The position numbers and the translations under genes were made by a program. A stretch of 64,000 bases of DNA, from assembly GCF_014489555.1 (NCBI RefSeq), contig NZ_CP060786.1:1-64000 (forward strand), read 5' to 3'. Numbering within the stretch: the stretch's first letter is position 1; each line of letters starts with the position of its first letter. The DNA comes from Hymenobacter qilianensis (GTDB lineage: Bacteria > Bacteroidota > Bacteroidia > Cytophagales > Hymenobacteraceae). Of this stretch, positions 18,399 through 26,491 are shown one piece after another. The notes under the pieces were generated by a model. That model was given only the letters and a program-made list of their open reading frames with translations, did not search any database and was not told the DNA's origin.

Positions 18399-19114
18399 TC
18401 ATTTGCTGTTAATGAAGTGCAGGAACTGGCTGCCTAAATCAGTCAGATTAATCTTCTGTATGTCTGCCGGTTCAGCCCCGACTACTAGATATCCACCCGA
18501 TTGCTTCACATCACCGTCTGTAATAATAAACTCTGAACTTACTACTATGAGGCCGGCTTGATGCAGGTCTTCCAATATGGCTAAGAATAGTACCCCATCA
18601 GTGGATAGTGCAATAGGCATTCGCAAGTCTACTAGCTTATCATAAAACTCTCCCCCTGAATTACACTCTTGAGAAGCCTCCTTTAATCCTCGACCACTAA
18701 AAGTGTGGCTATGTGCACTGGGTTGAACCTGTCTAGCAGATTCAGGTAAATATGCTTGATATCAAAAGCTGCATCCAGCAAGTATGCATTGCGCAGACCT
18801 TCTTTGAGAAGCACATGCTTTTCCTCCAAGTGAGTTTTATATGCAGCTTGGGTAGTCTGCATCAGTAACGTCGTGAACTCTTCGTTATCACGCAGTAACT
18901 CAATAGAAAACCCCGGCTGTGACTGAAGCTCTCTAATAGCATTGGCCACCAGCTGCATCCACCTCTCCTTTCGCTTCTCTAGCGAAGGCGAAACAATAAA
19001 TTTGAAGAGATCAGTGCCGCCCACGAAGGGTATTAATCCTATTAGGGAAGTGGCTACTAAGTGTGCTGCATCAGCGTTATCCGCCTGCGGCACATCCAAC
19101 GAATCCTTACTCAT
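18399..19114 (-). CDS. uncharacterised protein, frame broken near its 3' end
   Basis: The first frame (19114 to 18683) gives 143 residues, with a hydrophobic stretch AAHLVATSLIGLIPFVGGTDLFKFIV followed by a charged helical domain (EKRKERWMQLVANAIRELQ, LLMQTTQAAYKTHLEEKHVLLKEGLRNA). Adding one T to the pair at 18685-18686 continues it as LKEASQECNSGGEFYDKL into the second frame, ending at 18399 with LTDLGSQFLHFINSK, which looks like a C-terminal winged-helix-like tail. I do not recognise the family by name. Similar small helical proteins occur in defence islands, and the neighbour upstream has a HEPN-like motif. Function is unknown. Confidence 0.5.
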
Positions 19115-19253
19115 AGACTTCTGGCAGTTAAGGTCCTTTTAATAAACGGACAAGACACATGAGACAGCAACGGTAAGGGGCGGCATGTCTTGCCCTATGT
19201 AGTGGTGTACTCGCTACCGTGCTTACTTCACTTGGAGGCTTTTCGCGTTTTTG

Positions 19254-20168
19254 TTAGTGCCTGTATGTAAAATCATCCCACTCCGGTCGGTACATAATTA
19301 TCCTACTCTGGAGTTGGCCGTTTCTATCGGGCACCAGTACCTGTATTTCATTATTCTGAATAGCAGCCAGCGTTGCGTAATGACGTCGAATCTTATTGCC
19401 CAGACCAATAAGTTCGTTGTACACAGCCAGCGTAGTATGAAACATGTCTATCCAGTCATCAAACGGCAGATTATACAACTGTGAAGCTGGGTCAGTGGCC
19501 ACGTAGTTGTTAGGATGAATATTTCTGCTCATTATCGAATAATTTGAATGAGCAATAGAGTTTCGTATTTGCGTTTTATAAGCGGTGACTATGCTGGTGT
19601 ACAGTATCTCCGAAATAGGGCGCACTTTATCCCTGATTTGGAGTCGAATAATCTCGTGTCGAACACCCGTCGCATCTCGGTCTCTGGCGCTTTCGCTAAC
19701 CTTGAAACGCCACTCGAACGATTCGCCAAAGAGTACGCGTACGAACTCATATAATCGCTTGATGACAAAGTCGGATTCCCATACTTTTAAATAAATCAAC
19801 GTTTCCAGTTGCACCGATATCGCTTCCGCTTCTTCAAGCTTATCACGCTCAGGCCAGTTCTGAGCCTGTACGAGTGCTTCAATTTCGGCTAAATACTCAC
19901 TATGGGTTGTCGCATAAACCCGCTGCCGGTAGAGGTTAATAAACTGGTAATGGGTATTATAGGCTAACCCATCTGCTCCAGGGCCGATCACATAGGGGCT
20001 AAGGTTTTCGCCTGGAAAGTCTAATACTTCGGGTTGGTAAGCCCCGTTTTCTAATACCAGCAATAAATCGCCGGGGTGTGATTGGTTTTCTACTGCCAAC
20101 GAAAATAGCCGTTCAAACTCAGGGCTAAGCAAGGCATCTTGGGCCCTGACTTGGTCGATAAAGAGCAT
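19254..20168 (-). CDS. uncharacterised protein with HEPN-like RNSIAH motif
   Basis: 304 residues, intact, no signal or membrane segment. The segment YKTQIRNSIAHSNYSI near residue 210 fits the Rx4H motif of HEPN-type RNases and related helical proteins. The surrounding sequence is helical and Tyr/Phe-rich (VIKRLYEFVRVLFGESFEW). The N-terminal third is mixed and unassigned. HEPN folds are frequent in toxin-antitoxin and abortive-infection systems, so a defence role is possible, but one short motif is thin evidence. The gene is AT-richer than the metal genes around it. It lies 139 bp upstream of the preceding uncharacterised gene on the same strand. Confidence 0.5.
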   Translation of the reverse strand: MLFIDQVRAQDALLSPEFERLFSLAVENQSHPGDLLLVLENGAYQPEVLDFPGENLSPYVIGPGADGLAYNTHYQFINLYRQRVYATTHSEYLAEIEALVQAQNWPERDKLEEAEAISVQLETLIYLKVWESDFVIKRLYEFVRVLFGESFEWRFKVSESARDRDATGVRHEIIRLQIRDKVRPISEILYTSIVTAYKTQIRNSIAHSNYSIMSRNIHPNNYVATDPASQLYNLPFDDWIDMFHTTLAVYNELIGLGNKIRRHYATLAAIQNNEIQVLVPDRNGQLQSRIIMYRPEWDDFTYRH

Positions 20169-20395
20169 TAGGTACTAGGCAAAAATGAAAATTAAGGGGC
20201 ACTAAACTACAGAAAGGCCGCTGCTTACCAGCGCGGGGCCGGCCCGTAACACCTACGCCCGCTCAGGCTTGGACAGTAACAACCTGACCAGTCAAGGCTT
20301 ACAGGTGCCACAGCACAGCAAACGAAAGGGAAGAAAAAGGCGATTGCAGAAGATAGGGGCTGGTTTTTTGTTAAAAACACACAAAAATATTTGCT

Positions 20396-20423
20396 TACTT
20401 TGTTGCTATATAGCAACAAAGTA
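20396..20423. promoter_or_regulatory. 28-bp perfect palindrome in the ardC control region
   Basis: The sequence TACTTTGTTGCTAT and its exact reverse complement meet at the centre (20409/20410), giving 14-bp arms without a spacer. It overlaps TTACTTTG, which resembles the -7 box TAnnTTTG, and half of it (GCAACAAAG) recurs at 20447-20455, between the palindrome and the ArdC start at 20479. That layout suggests an operator for a dimeric repressor. The rest of 20169-20478 shows no gene. Confidence 0.55.
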
Positions 20424-20478
20424 GCTATCTTAAGGGTATAGAAAGAGCAACAAAGCTCCTTTCTACAGCCCTAGTCCC

Positions 20479-21417
20479 ATGAAAAGTACTCGCACTACTT
20501 CCACCCCTAGCACCGGCACTGCAAAAGCCGACGCTTACCAAGTCATTACCGACCGCATTCTGGCCAGGATGGAAGGCGGTCAGATTCCGTGGCAGAAACC
20601 CTGGCACACGCTGGGCGCGCCCCGCAACTATGCCAGCGGCCACGTGTACACCGGCGTCAATGCCTTTTTACTGCACTTCCTGAGCGAGGGCCTGCCCCTG
20701 TTTATGACCTTCCACCAAGCCAAGCAGAAAGGCGGCTCTATCCGCAAAGGGGCCAAGGGCTTCCCCATCATCTACTACAACCTGGTAGAAAAGGAAGGCG
20801 AGGAAGGCAAAACTGAAAAGCTGCCCTTTCTCAACTACTCGACCGTGTTCAATGTGGCCGACGTGGAAGGCATTGACCTGGACTTGCCCGAAGCACCGGC
20901 CACCCAGCACGAGCCGATAGCCGCGGCTGAAGCCATCGTCAGGAGTTGGGCCGAGCGCCCCCGCCTAGTCCACCTCAAGCAGGAGGCCTACTACGTGCCG
21001 GCCCTGGACTACGTGAATATGCCGGCCCTGAGCAGCTTCCGCGCCGCTGAGCAGTATTACCAGACCCTATTCCACGAGCTGACCCACAGCACCGGCCACC
21101 GCGCCCGGCTGAATCGCCCCGACCTAGCCGAAAACATGGTGGTTAAAGGAGCCGCCGGGTACGCCCGCGAGGAGCTGACCGCCGAAATGGGGGCCGCTTT
21201 CCTCTGTGGGGCCGCTGGTCTGAGCCCCGCCGCCACCGACGAGAACAGCGCGGCCTATCTGCAATTCTGGCTCGGCAAGCTCCAGGAAGATAAGACGCTG
21301 CTCATCAAAGCCGCCAGCCACGCCCAGAAGGCTGCCAACCTGATTTTAGGGCTGCCCCTCTGCTCCGGCTCCGAAGCCAAGGCAGCGCCGGTCCAGCCAG
21401 CAGCAGGAGCGGCCTAA
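20479..21417 (+). CDS. ardC: ArdC-like antirestriction protein (ssDNA-binding, M78/zincin-like)
   Basis: 312 residues. The N-terminal half (about 15-140) matches the ArdC ssDNA-binding domain: AYQVITDRILARMEGGQIPWQKPW, then NYASGHVYTGVNAFLL and KGAKGFPIIYYN. The C-terminal half is a metallopeptidase-like domain with HELTHSTGH (His199, Glu200, His203), REELTAEMGAAFLC and a final QFWLGKLQEDKTLLIKAASHAQKAA segment. Such proteins enter or are made early in recipients and protect incoming single-stranded plasmid DNA from restriction. It is followed by a strong terminator, so it is a single-gene unit controlled by the palindrome at 20396-20423. Confidence 0.9.
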   Translation: MKSTRTTSTPSTGTAKADAYQVITDRILARMEGGQIPWQKPWHTLGAPRNYASGHVYTGVNAFLLHFLSEGLPLFMTFHQAKQKGGSIRKGAKGFPIIYYNLVEKEGEEGKTEKLPFLNYSTVFNVADVEGIDLDLPEAPATQHEPIAAAEAIVRSWAERPRLVHLKQEAYYVPALDYVNMPALSSFRAAEQYYQTLFHELTHSTGHRARLNRPDLAENMVVKGAAGYAREELTAEMGAAFLCGAAGLSPAATDENSAAYLQFWLGKLQEDKTLLIKAASHAQKAANLILGLPLCSGSEAKAAPVQPAAGAA

Positions 21418-21418
21418 A

Positions 21419-21475
21419 CTACCTACCCCCGGGCTGAATTGTGCAGCCCGGGGGTAGGTAGGGCCGCCCTTTTTC
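21419..21475 (+). terminator. strong intrinsic terminator after ardC
   Basis: A perfect 18-bp stem, CTACCTACCCCCGGGCTG (21419-21436) with its complement at 21444-21461, around a 7-nt loop, followed by a T-run around 21469-21475. It starts immediately after the ardC stop. Confidence 0.85.
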
Positions 21476-21522
21476 TCCCTTTGGTTTTTCTTATTCTCTC
21501 TCACCATTTTACGTTTTTACCC

Positions 21523-21846
21523 ATGCTTGAGCTAACCACCACCAAACGAGTCGGCCGCCGCCAATTTCACTTCAAGGTACAAGGCACCAGCTTTCACGAC
21601 ACCATCGCCGAGTACGACCGTCTAAGCTTTCCGGATGTGCCCGCCTGCGGCCTGTGCGGCTCCGACAACCTTGACCTAGCTTCCCGCGTGGCCCAGGACA
21701 AGTTCAAGTACACCAGTGTTAAATGCCTCAACTGTCGCGGGGACGTGACCTTCGGCAAGACGCAGAAGGATGAGCAAACCGTATTTCTGCGTAGAAAAGA
21801 AAACGGAGAGCTGGATTGGCAGGCCTGGAAGAAGGAAGATAAATAA
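21523..21846 (+). CDS. small zinc-ribbon protein of the ardC neighbourhood
   Basis: 107 residues from ATG 21523; the frame is open further upstream but that part overlaps the ardC terminator. Two CxxC pairs, ACGLCGSDN and VKCLNCRGD, about 33 residues apart, form a zinc ribbon, and a charged Lys/Glu-rich tail ends WKKEDK. The protein is small, basic to neutral and lacks a signal. Similar proteins occur next to ArdC and SSB-like genes on Bacteroidota plasmids, suggesting nucleic-acid binding in the leading region. The function is inferred from the fold only. Confidence 0.65.
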   Translation: MLELTTTKRVGRRQFHFKVQGTSFHDTIAEYDRLSFPDVPACGLCGSDNLDLASRVAQDKFKYTSVKCLNCRGDVTFGKTQKDEQTVFLRRKENGELDWQAWKKEDK

Positions 21847-21859
21847 GCGGGCCCATCCC

Positions 21860-21890
21860 CTAGCCCACCCAGCCCTGTTGGGCGGGCTAG
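21860..21890. terminator. hairpin after the zinc-ribbon gene
   Basis: CTAGCCCACCC (21860-21870) pairs with GGGCGGGCTAG (21880-21890), with one mismatch, around a 9-nt loop. It lies 13 bp after the zinc-ribbon stop. There is no clear T-run, so factor-independent termination is uncertain. Confidence 0.4.
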
Positions 21891-21975
21891 TGTACCCTGC
21901 CATTTCCATTTCGTTAGTTTTCGCAGGTCGGCCATTATCTTCACGACTCACGCCCTTGCGCTACTTTCGCCGGAT

Positions 21976-22284
21976 ATGAAACCCGATTCACCCCCCACTT
22001 TCAGCCACCTGCTCCGCGAGGGCGACCGCTTTACTGACCGTGATATCATGAAGGTGCTCAACATCGGTCACCCCGCCCTGAAGCGACGGGAGCTCGATCC
22101 TTCGCTGTTCACCGTGGGGGAGTTGCTGCGCCTGGCTACGCTGATCGGGCGCCCGATTGCGGAGGTAATGAAGGTGGTGCTGGCGGAAGTGGCCCGCAAT
22201 GATGAGGCGACCCAGCAGCGGGCCGCAGCGGTGGAGCAGGTGGCTGGCCGCAAGTATCACCGCCGTCCCCCCTCAGGCGCCTAA
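21976..22284 (+). CDS. small helix-turn-helix-like protein
   Basis: 102 residues. DRFTDRDIMKVLNIGHPALKRRELDPSLFTVGELLRLATLIGRPIAEVMKVVL has the helical layout of a Cro/CI-type HTH (FTVGELLRLATLIGRPIAEV as the usual last two helices), although the recognition helix is not canonical. The C-terminus is basic (GRKYHRRPP). It stands alone between two hairpins and upstream of, but opposite to, the replication genes, so it may be a plasmid copy or transfer regulator. No family name can be given with confidence. Confidence 0.5.
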   Translation: MKPDSPPTFSHLLREGDRFTDRDIMKVLNIGHPALKRRELDPSLFTVGELLRLATLIGRPIAEVMKVVLAEVARNDEATQQRAAAVEQVAGRKYHRRPPSGA

Positions 22285-22364
22285 CCCAGCCCCGACGCCT
22301 TCGCTTGTTGCCCGATAGGAACAAACAGCATAAAACGGCTACTTTTCGACAAGCACAAACCAAA

Positions 22365-22396
22365 ACGGGAGCCCCTGTGCAACCAAGGGCCCCCGT
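22365..22396 (-). terminator. hairpin downstream of the replication genes
   Basis: ACGGGAGCCC (22365-22374) and GGGCCCCCGT (22387-22396) form a 10-bp stem with one mismatch. On the minus strand the stem is followed by TTTTGGTTTG, so it could terminate the leftward repA transcript, about 170 bp beyond the small gene at 22570-22791. The remaining part of 22285-22569 holds nothing I recognise. Confidence 0.4.
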
Positions 22397-22569
22397 CAAA
22401 TGAAAGTATTCGCAGGACAAATGTAGAAAAAATCTACTTGGACTCTACTAGCTGTCGGTCCCCCCACGAGTGTCAGCAATGTGGGCCGTATTGGAGCCTA
22501 GCCACTGATTAATCGTCTAGGCGGCAAAAGAAAGTTCGTTCTTACCTTTTTGCATCGCTCTCGTGCAGG

Positions 22570-22791
22570 CTACTCCTTTAGCTTGGTCTTAGGATAGAGG
22601 CGCGGAAATAAGTTGTTGATTTTGCTCATGGCCGTGGCCGCAATATTATCAAATACTTTGGCGCCCGCTTCGTATTCCTTCAGAAGTACATGCGTCTCTT
22701 TCATGAGCTTCTGTAATTCGCTGTCCGTGAGCGTCAGAATGCGCTCAATCTGATACTCTTCCAGCTTGAACTTGCGCATGCGGCCAGCCAC
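22570..22791 (-). CDS. small helical protein downstream of repA
   Basis: 73 residues from GTG 22791, or 69 from ATG 22779. The sequence is helical and charged (LEEYQIERILTLTDSELQKLMKETHVLLKEYEAGAKVF), with coiled-coil character, and has no recognisable motif. It begins 17 bp after the repA stop on the same strand, so it is likely co-transcribed with it. A role in replication control or partition is possible but not shown. Confidence 0.5.
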   Translation of the reverse strand: MAGRMRKFKLEEYQIERILTLTDSELQKLMKETHVLLKEYEAGAKVFDNIAATAMSKINNLFPRLYPKTKLKE

Positions 22792-22808
22792 CCGGCCGCG
22801 AAAGTCGG

Positions 22809-23792
22809 CTAGGACTGGTACGGGCTGGGATTGTTCGGGGGGGGCAAAGCGGCTAGCGTCGCGTCGCCGAGCTGCAGTTGCAGCTGTTTGGGCTGGAGCT
22901 TGCTAGGTCCGTTGTACTGAATATGAAACTCAATGGAGTCCACGCTACGACCCTTCTTTTTCTCGATGTAAGAGATGTCGAAATTGAGGGTATTGAGCTC
23001 TTCCAGCGACGGCTTGAGTACATATTTGCGGTAATCCGCAAACTGGGGATAGGCCTCCCCGGTGGTCAGGTCCCGGAGCGTTTCGACCGCCACCGTGTGC
23101 GGACTCTTGAACTTCCACATTTGCATAATCCAATAGAACTTGTGGGTGTTCGGGCTCTTGATGCTGAGCAAATCCGCCACCTGGCCCAGGGTGAAGTTCT
23201 CGGTCAGGTTGGTCAGGTAGGGGATAACATCGTTGGAGAAGTAACCAGAAATGGTCCCCTGCCCGCTATCGAGTTTGAGCGAGTGTACCAGGGGCACTTT
23301 GTGATAGTCTTTCTTGCGATTCGGCATGGGCAGGTCGATGCGAATGGCATCCAGCCCATCCATGGCTACGTGCAGGTACTGGTAGCCGCGCCCACCGATA
23401 GCCTGATCGCCCACCAAGTCCGATAAGGGGATAACGATGCGTTTGCTGTCGGCCTCATCCCGGCGCAGTCCGCGCAGTAAGAGCACGAAGATGCGGGCCT
23501 CCAGGAGGGTCATCGCCCAGGGGTGCTCAATCAGTACATTGCTCTGGGCCACGGTGGTCGTGCGCCGATTGTCCTGAATTTCTAAGCGATAGGTGGCGCT
23601 CTCGGGTTGCTGCAGCTGCTCGGGTTCGACGGCCGCGGCCGTATCCCGCTTCGCCGCCACGACCGCCGCGTAGGCTTCGGGCTGCGTATCAAAGTAGCCT
23701 ACGCTCTTGGTTTTGCCGTTGATGCGCACTTGCGCCTTCCAACGATTCCGGCTTTTTTCGAACGTGGTACCCGGATACTGATTCTTAGCCAT
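22809..23792 (-). CDS. repA: plasmid replication initiator (Rep_3/RepB) with N-terminal AP2-like domain
   Basis: 327 residues. Residues about 90-300 carry the Rep_3 initiator: IEHPWAMTLLEARIFVLLLRGLR, LVGDQAIGGRGYQYL, LPMPNRKKDYHKVPLV, and the second winged helix with FYWIMQMWK and YRKYVLKPSLEELN. Residues about 6-50 (YPGTTFEKSRNRWKAQVRI, then KSVGYFDTQPEAYAAVVAAK) match the three-strand-plus-helix pattern of AP2/ERF DNA-binding domains. Rep_3 proteins bind iterons to open the origin and to limit copy number; the iterons lie just upstream, at 23856-24180. The AP2 addition may give extra origin contacts. The initiator call is strong and the AP2 call is good by pattern. Confidence 0.88.
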   Translation of the reverse strand: MAKNQYPGTTFEKSRNRWKAQVRINGKTKSVGYFDTQPEAYAAVVAAKRDTAAAVEPEQLQQPESATYRLEIQDNRRTTTVAQSNVLIEHPWAMTLLEARIFVLLLRGLRRDEADSKRIVIPLSDLVGDQAIGGRGYQYLHVAMDGLDAIRIDLPMPNRKKDYHKVPLVHSLKLDSGQGTISGYFSNDVIPYLTNLTENFTLGQVADLLSIKSPNTHKFYWIMQMWKFKSPHTVAVETLRDLTTGEAYPQFADYRKYVLKPSLEELNTLNFDISYIEKKKGRSVDSIEFHIQYNGPSKLQPKQLQLQLGDATLAALPPPNNPSPYQS

Positions 23793-23855
23793 AAGTTGAG
23801 GAGATAACCAGCGGCTAAAATAGGAATTTTAGATAGTAATAACAATTATCTCATC

Positions 23856-23965
23856 TCCTATCTCAGAGGTAACGGCCTCCTATCTCAGAGGTAACGGCTT
23901 CCTATCTCAGAGGTAATGGCCTCCTATCTCAGAGGTAACGGCTTCCTATCTCAAGGGTAACGGCC
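23856..23965. repeat. origin iterons, five 22-bp direct repeats
   Basis: Five head-to-tail copies of TCCTATCTCAGAGGTAACGG followed by CC or CT, beginning at 23856, 23878, 23900, 23922 and 23944. Copy 3 has AATGG and copy 5 CAAGGG; the others differ only in the last base. They lie 64 bp upstream of repA, the normal place for iterons of a Rep_3 replicon. The 22-bp spacing (two helical turns) puts all copies on one face of DNA. Confidence 0.9.
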
Positions 23966-24091
23966 TCCCGTTTGGAGCCTGTAACTAATTTATAATCAAT
24001 TGCTTATGCCTGCCTTAATAGTATAATAAATACTAATATAAAAAGTTGGAATAAGTCTCAGGCTTTTTAAGAATGGTAAGTGAGATAAAAA

Positions 24092-24180
24092 ACTATCTCA
24101 AAAGGTAACGGCTTCCTATTTGAAAAGCTATCTCACCAAGGTAACGGTCTCCTACAATTAATATCTCAAAGGCGTCGGCT
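24092..24180. repeat. three divergent distal iterons
   Basis: Degenerate copies of the 22-bp iteron at 24092-24113, 24128-24149 and 24159-24180 keep the ATCTCA...GGTAACGG core, the last one weakly. About 125 bp of AT-rich DNA (23966-24091) separates them from the main array and could be the melting region of the origin. The remaining bases to 24382 are AT-rich with no gene. Confidence 0.65.
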
Positions 24181-24382
24181 CAGCTAACTAACTAAAATGG
24201 GCGATTCGTGTAGGTACATTGTTTAAAGAATTTCCGACGCCCGTAAAGTATGTTTTGCAAAAGGTCGCCAAAGCGTTTTTGGCATTGGCAAAGGTTAATC
24301 GGTAAATAAGGTGAGCTTTGAATAGTATAAAAAAGTATATTGCGCGTGAATTTTTAACGCATTTTATTACTTTTTAATACTA

Positions 24383-24736
24383 TTATTGCTGAAGTTTTTT
24401 GCTGGTTTTTAGTAACTTATCCAATACTTTTTCCGGGAGTTCTTTCTGCGATTCCGGCAGCTTCAGCAGATACTCCTGCCACGCAATGTCCGCATGCTCG
24501 CGCATCTCGCCAAAGCCAGACACCCAGAATTCCGCCTGCTTGATCTGCATGTAGGTGGACCGCTTGATATGCACGGTAAAGGAAACCCAAGGATCCTGCT
24601 CTTTCTCCCCTTCGCCCGCCAACGCTGGCGCTGGGTCTAGCACTGGTTCTGGGGCTGGTGTTGGTTCTTCGGGCTGCAGGCTTCGCAACTTCTCATTTAC
24701 GGACAGCAAATTGCTGCCGAATTTGGGCTTGTTCAT
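24383..24736 (-). CDS. ParA partner, putative partition protein
   Basis: 117 residues. A Pro/Glu-rich linker (about 20-48: PEEPTPAPEPVLDPAPALAG) is followed by a compact domain, WVSFTVHIKRSTYMQIKQAEFWV, which resembles a ribbon-helix-helix, then helices to KLLKTSKKLQQ. It overlaps the parA stop by 4 bp (ATGA-type junction) and is therefore coupled to it. Small RHH proteins in this position serve as ParB-type centromere binders in type Ib partition systems. The role is inferred from position and the RHH-like segment; no specific family is recognised. Confidence 0.6.
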   Translation of the reverse strand: MNKPKFGSNLLSVNEKLRSLQPEEPTPAPEPVLDPAPALAGEGEKEQDPWVSFTVHIKRSTYMQIKQAEFWVSGFGEMREHADIAWQEYLLKLPESQKELPEKVLDKLLKTSKKLQQ

Positions 24737-25486
24737 AGTCGGGAGAGAATTTCAGTAGTGAGCGAGAAGTAATCGCGGGCCCCGTTGCTGCTGGGCGCGT
24801 AGTCATACACACTTTCCTTTTGAATTTGTGCTTCCGCTAGGGAGACGTTTTCCCGAATCGATGTTTGCATCAACAGCTTCCCTAGTTCAGGGTGTTGCTG
24901 CATGACGCCCACCATGTCATGGTGAAGCTTTTTGCGATAGGTAGGCGAGTATTTGGTGAAAAAAACGCCCCCAAGATGAGCTTAGGGTTTACCCGCTTGC
25001 GGATCATCGTGCAGGTTTCCAGCAGCGTGGCGAGTCCTTCAAAGGAATAATATTCCGGTTGCGTAGGAATGAAGACCGCATTGCTGGCGGTAAGCGCAGC
25101 ATGCGTCAGGGTGTACAGATTAGGGGGGGTATCTATCAAACAGTAGTCGATACCCTCCACTGATTCCAGCACCTCTCGCAGCACAAAGTCGCTTCCCGGC
25201 TGTCCGGCTAGATCACGCTCCAAATCATGGAGCTTGGGCATGGAAGAAACTAGGTACAGCCCTGCTCCTACCTGCTGCACCACTTGGTCTAAACTGCTTT
25301 GACCAGTCAGCAAGTGCCCTAGGTGCTTATCATGGGTGGTCGAGAAAGACATGGAGAGATTGCACTGCGCGTCACAATCCAGCAGCAGCACTTGCTTGCC
25401 CTGACTCGCTAAGCACTGGGCAACAGCCAGGGTCGAGGTCGTCTTACCTACCCCCCTTTGTGGTTGGCAAAGGAAATAATTTGCAT
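24733..25486 (-). CDS. parA: ParA-family partition ATPase, frame broken twice
   Basis: Restoring single bases gives an ordinary ParA of about 250 residues. ATG 25486 begins MQIISFANHKGG; one extra G at 25451-25456 continues it into GVGKTTSTLAVAQCLA (deviant Walker A). LLLDCDAQCNLSMS and YCLIDTPPNLYTLT (Walker B region) follow. At 24959-24965 one more A on the plus strand joins GAFF to TKYSPTYRKKLHHDMVGVM and the C-terminus DYFSLTTEILSRL. Without these bases three fragments result. ParA ATPases pattern on the nucleoid and segregate plasmid copies. The gene overlaps its small partner downstream and has an 80-bp palindrome 57 bp upstream of its start. Confidence 0.85.
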
Positions 25487-25542
25487 AGTGAATTTTTGGA
25501 ATACCCGTAATACTACGGATTACTGTAATAGTTACCAAAGCT

Positions 25543-25622
25543 ATGATTCTCTACATACTAATAACTCTTGTTATTCTCAGAATTCTGAGAATAACAAGAG
25601 TTATTAGTATGTAGAGAATCAT
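25543..25622. repeat. 80-bp perfect palindrome upstream of parA
   Basis: Arms 25543-25582 and 25583-25622 are exact reverse complements with no spacer and GAATTC at the centre. It is AT-rich and lies between parA and about 590 bp without genes. Candidate roles are a centromere or operator for the ParA system, a cruciform-forming regulatory site, a bidirectional terminator, or a telomere-resolution site of a linear replicon. It could also be an assembly join at a hairpin end. Nothing in the window resembles a telomere resolvase. Confidence 0.8.
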
Positions 25623-26214
25623 TATAACTCTGAATAATATGACTATTAATAAAGTTATGAGAATGCAGCTAATTATGGTAATAAGAGTAATTATATCGGC
25701 GATAGCTTAGGGATCGGGTCAACATAATAGCCGCAGGGAAGCCACACATTTTACATAAGCTTCAAACTAACTATTAATAGATGAGTTAGTTATATGAGTT
25801 TCGTTGTTTGCGAAGCGGTTTTTTGTGCCTTTGTTGACTATTAGATTTCATTCTCCGCCAATGTAGGTTTTCGTTCACCCATTGCTAAAAGTAGGAGAGA
25901 AGGAGGGTAAGAATAGAACCACAACAACCGCTGGCAACGCGAATAGCCAATAGCTTTTAGGTGATTTTAAGGGTGGGCAATCAACCCGCACCAGTGAAAT
26001 TGCGCGCAGCAATTACCCTTTTCGTACGCGTAGTTCTCCGGGCAATAAAGTAGAAGTAGATCATGCGGCGGAAGGCCGCGCCACAGCGCAAGGATTTATG
26101 TTCATCATAGGGTGTCGTCGAACAGCCTGGAATAGGGGAAATAGGCCTGCACCCTGGGGCGCAGCTCTCGCTGCTTATCTTGTCACCCGAAATGACAACT
26201 AACCCGGTACCAGC
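25623..26214. other. gene-free region beside the palindrome
   Basis: The first 100 bp are AT-rich, with repeated ATAAGAG/TTATGAG-like words that could extend a centromere. The rest carries no frame with believable composition. An open frame on the minus strand (25981-26310) has no family features and overlaps the better candidate at 26215-26403. Confidence 0.4.
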
Positions 26215-26403
26215 ATGGATGCGGACGAGCGCGCCTTTATGGAAGAAATGCTGGACAATGCCGAGCTGCTCGACTGCGCAAGCTGTGCCGATACCACCCT
26301 GCACACCCACGAGGAAGTGCTCAGTAAATCGGAAACCGTAACGGAACTACGGATGCGGTGCACCCGGTGCATGAGCTGCCGCACGTGGCTGAAGAGCAGC
26401 TAG
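26215..26403 (+). CDS. small acidic zinc-ribbon protein
   Basis: 62 residues. LLDCASCADTTLHT and MRCTRCMSCRTW supply CxxC pairs about 30 residues apart, a zinc-ribbon pattern, after an acidic N-terminus (DADERAFMEEMLDNAELL). A TraR/DksA-like or general zinc-ribbon role is conceivable but unproven. It converges on the tra operon, with the terminator at 26430-26460 between them. Composition and the paired cysteines make it more likely coding than chance. Confidence 0.5.
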   Translation: MDADERAFMEEMLDNAELLDCASCADTTLHTHEEVLSKSETVTELRMRCTRCMSCRTWLKSS

Positions 26404-26429
26404 CACCGTGGAGGTAGTAGTACAGCATC

Positions 26430-26460
26430 GAAAAAGCCCCAATGCGCTGTGCATTAGGGC
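26430..26460 (-). terminator. intrinsic terminator of the tra operon
   Basis: GCCCCAATGC (26436-26445) pairs with GCATTAGGGC (26451-26460), with one mismatch and a 5-nt loop. On the minus strand the stem is followed by a T-run (26431-26435). It lies 31 bp after the last small gene of the leftward operon. Confidence 0.75.
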
Positions 26461-26491
26461 TTCTGTATACAGTAGATGCACAATTACATCG

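Noticed and set aside
23856..23965. Tandem 22-bp repeats could be read as a CRISPR array
   Set aside because: The copies are head-to-tail without spacers, lie next to a Rep_3 initiator and have no cas genes nearby; they are iterons.
25543..25622. Palindrome as an insertion sequence end or transposon terminal repeat
   Set aside because: There is no transposase next to it and the two arms meet directly, leaving no element between them.
25981..26310. 109-codon minus-strand frame beyond the palindrome
   Set aside because: Poor composition, and it overlaps the more convincing zinc-ribbon gene on the plus strand.
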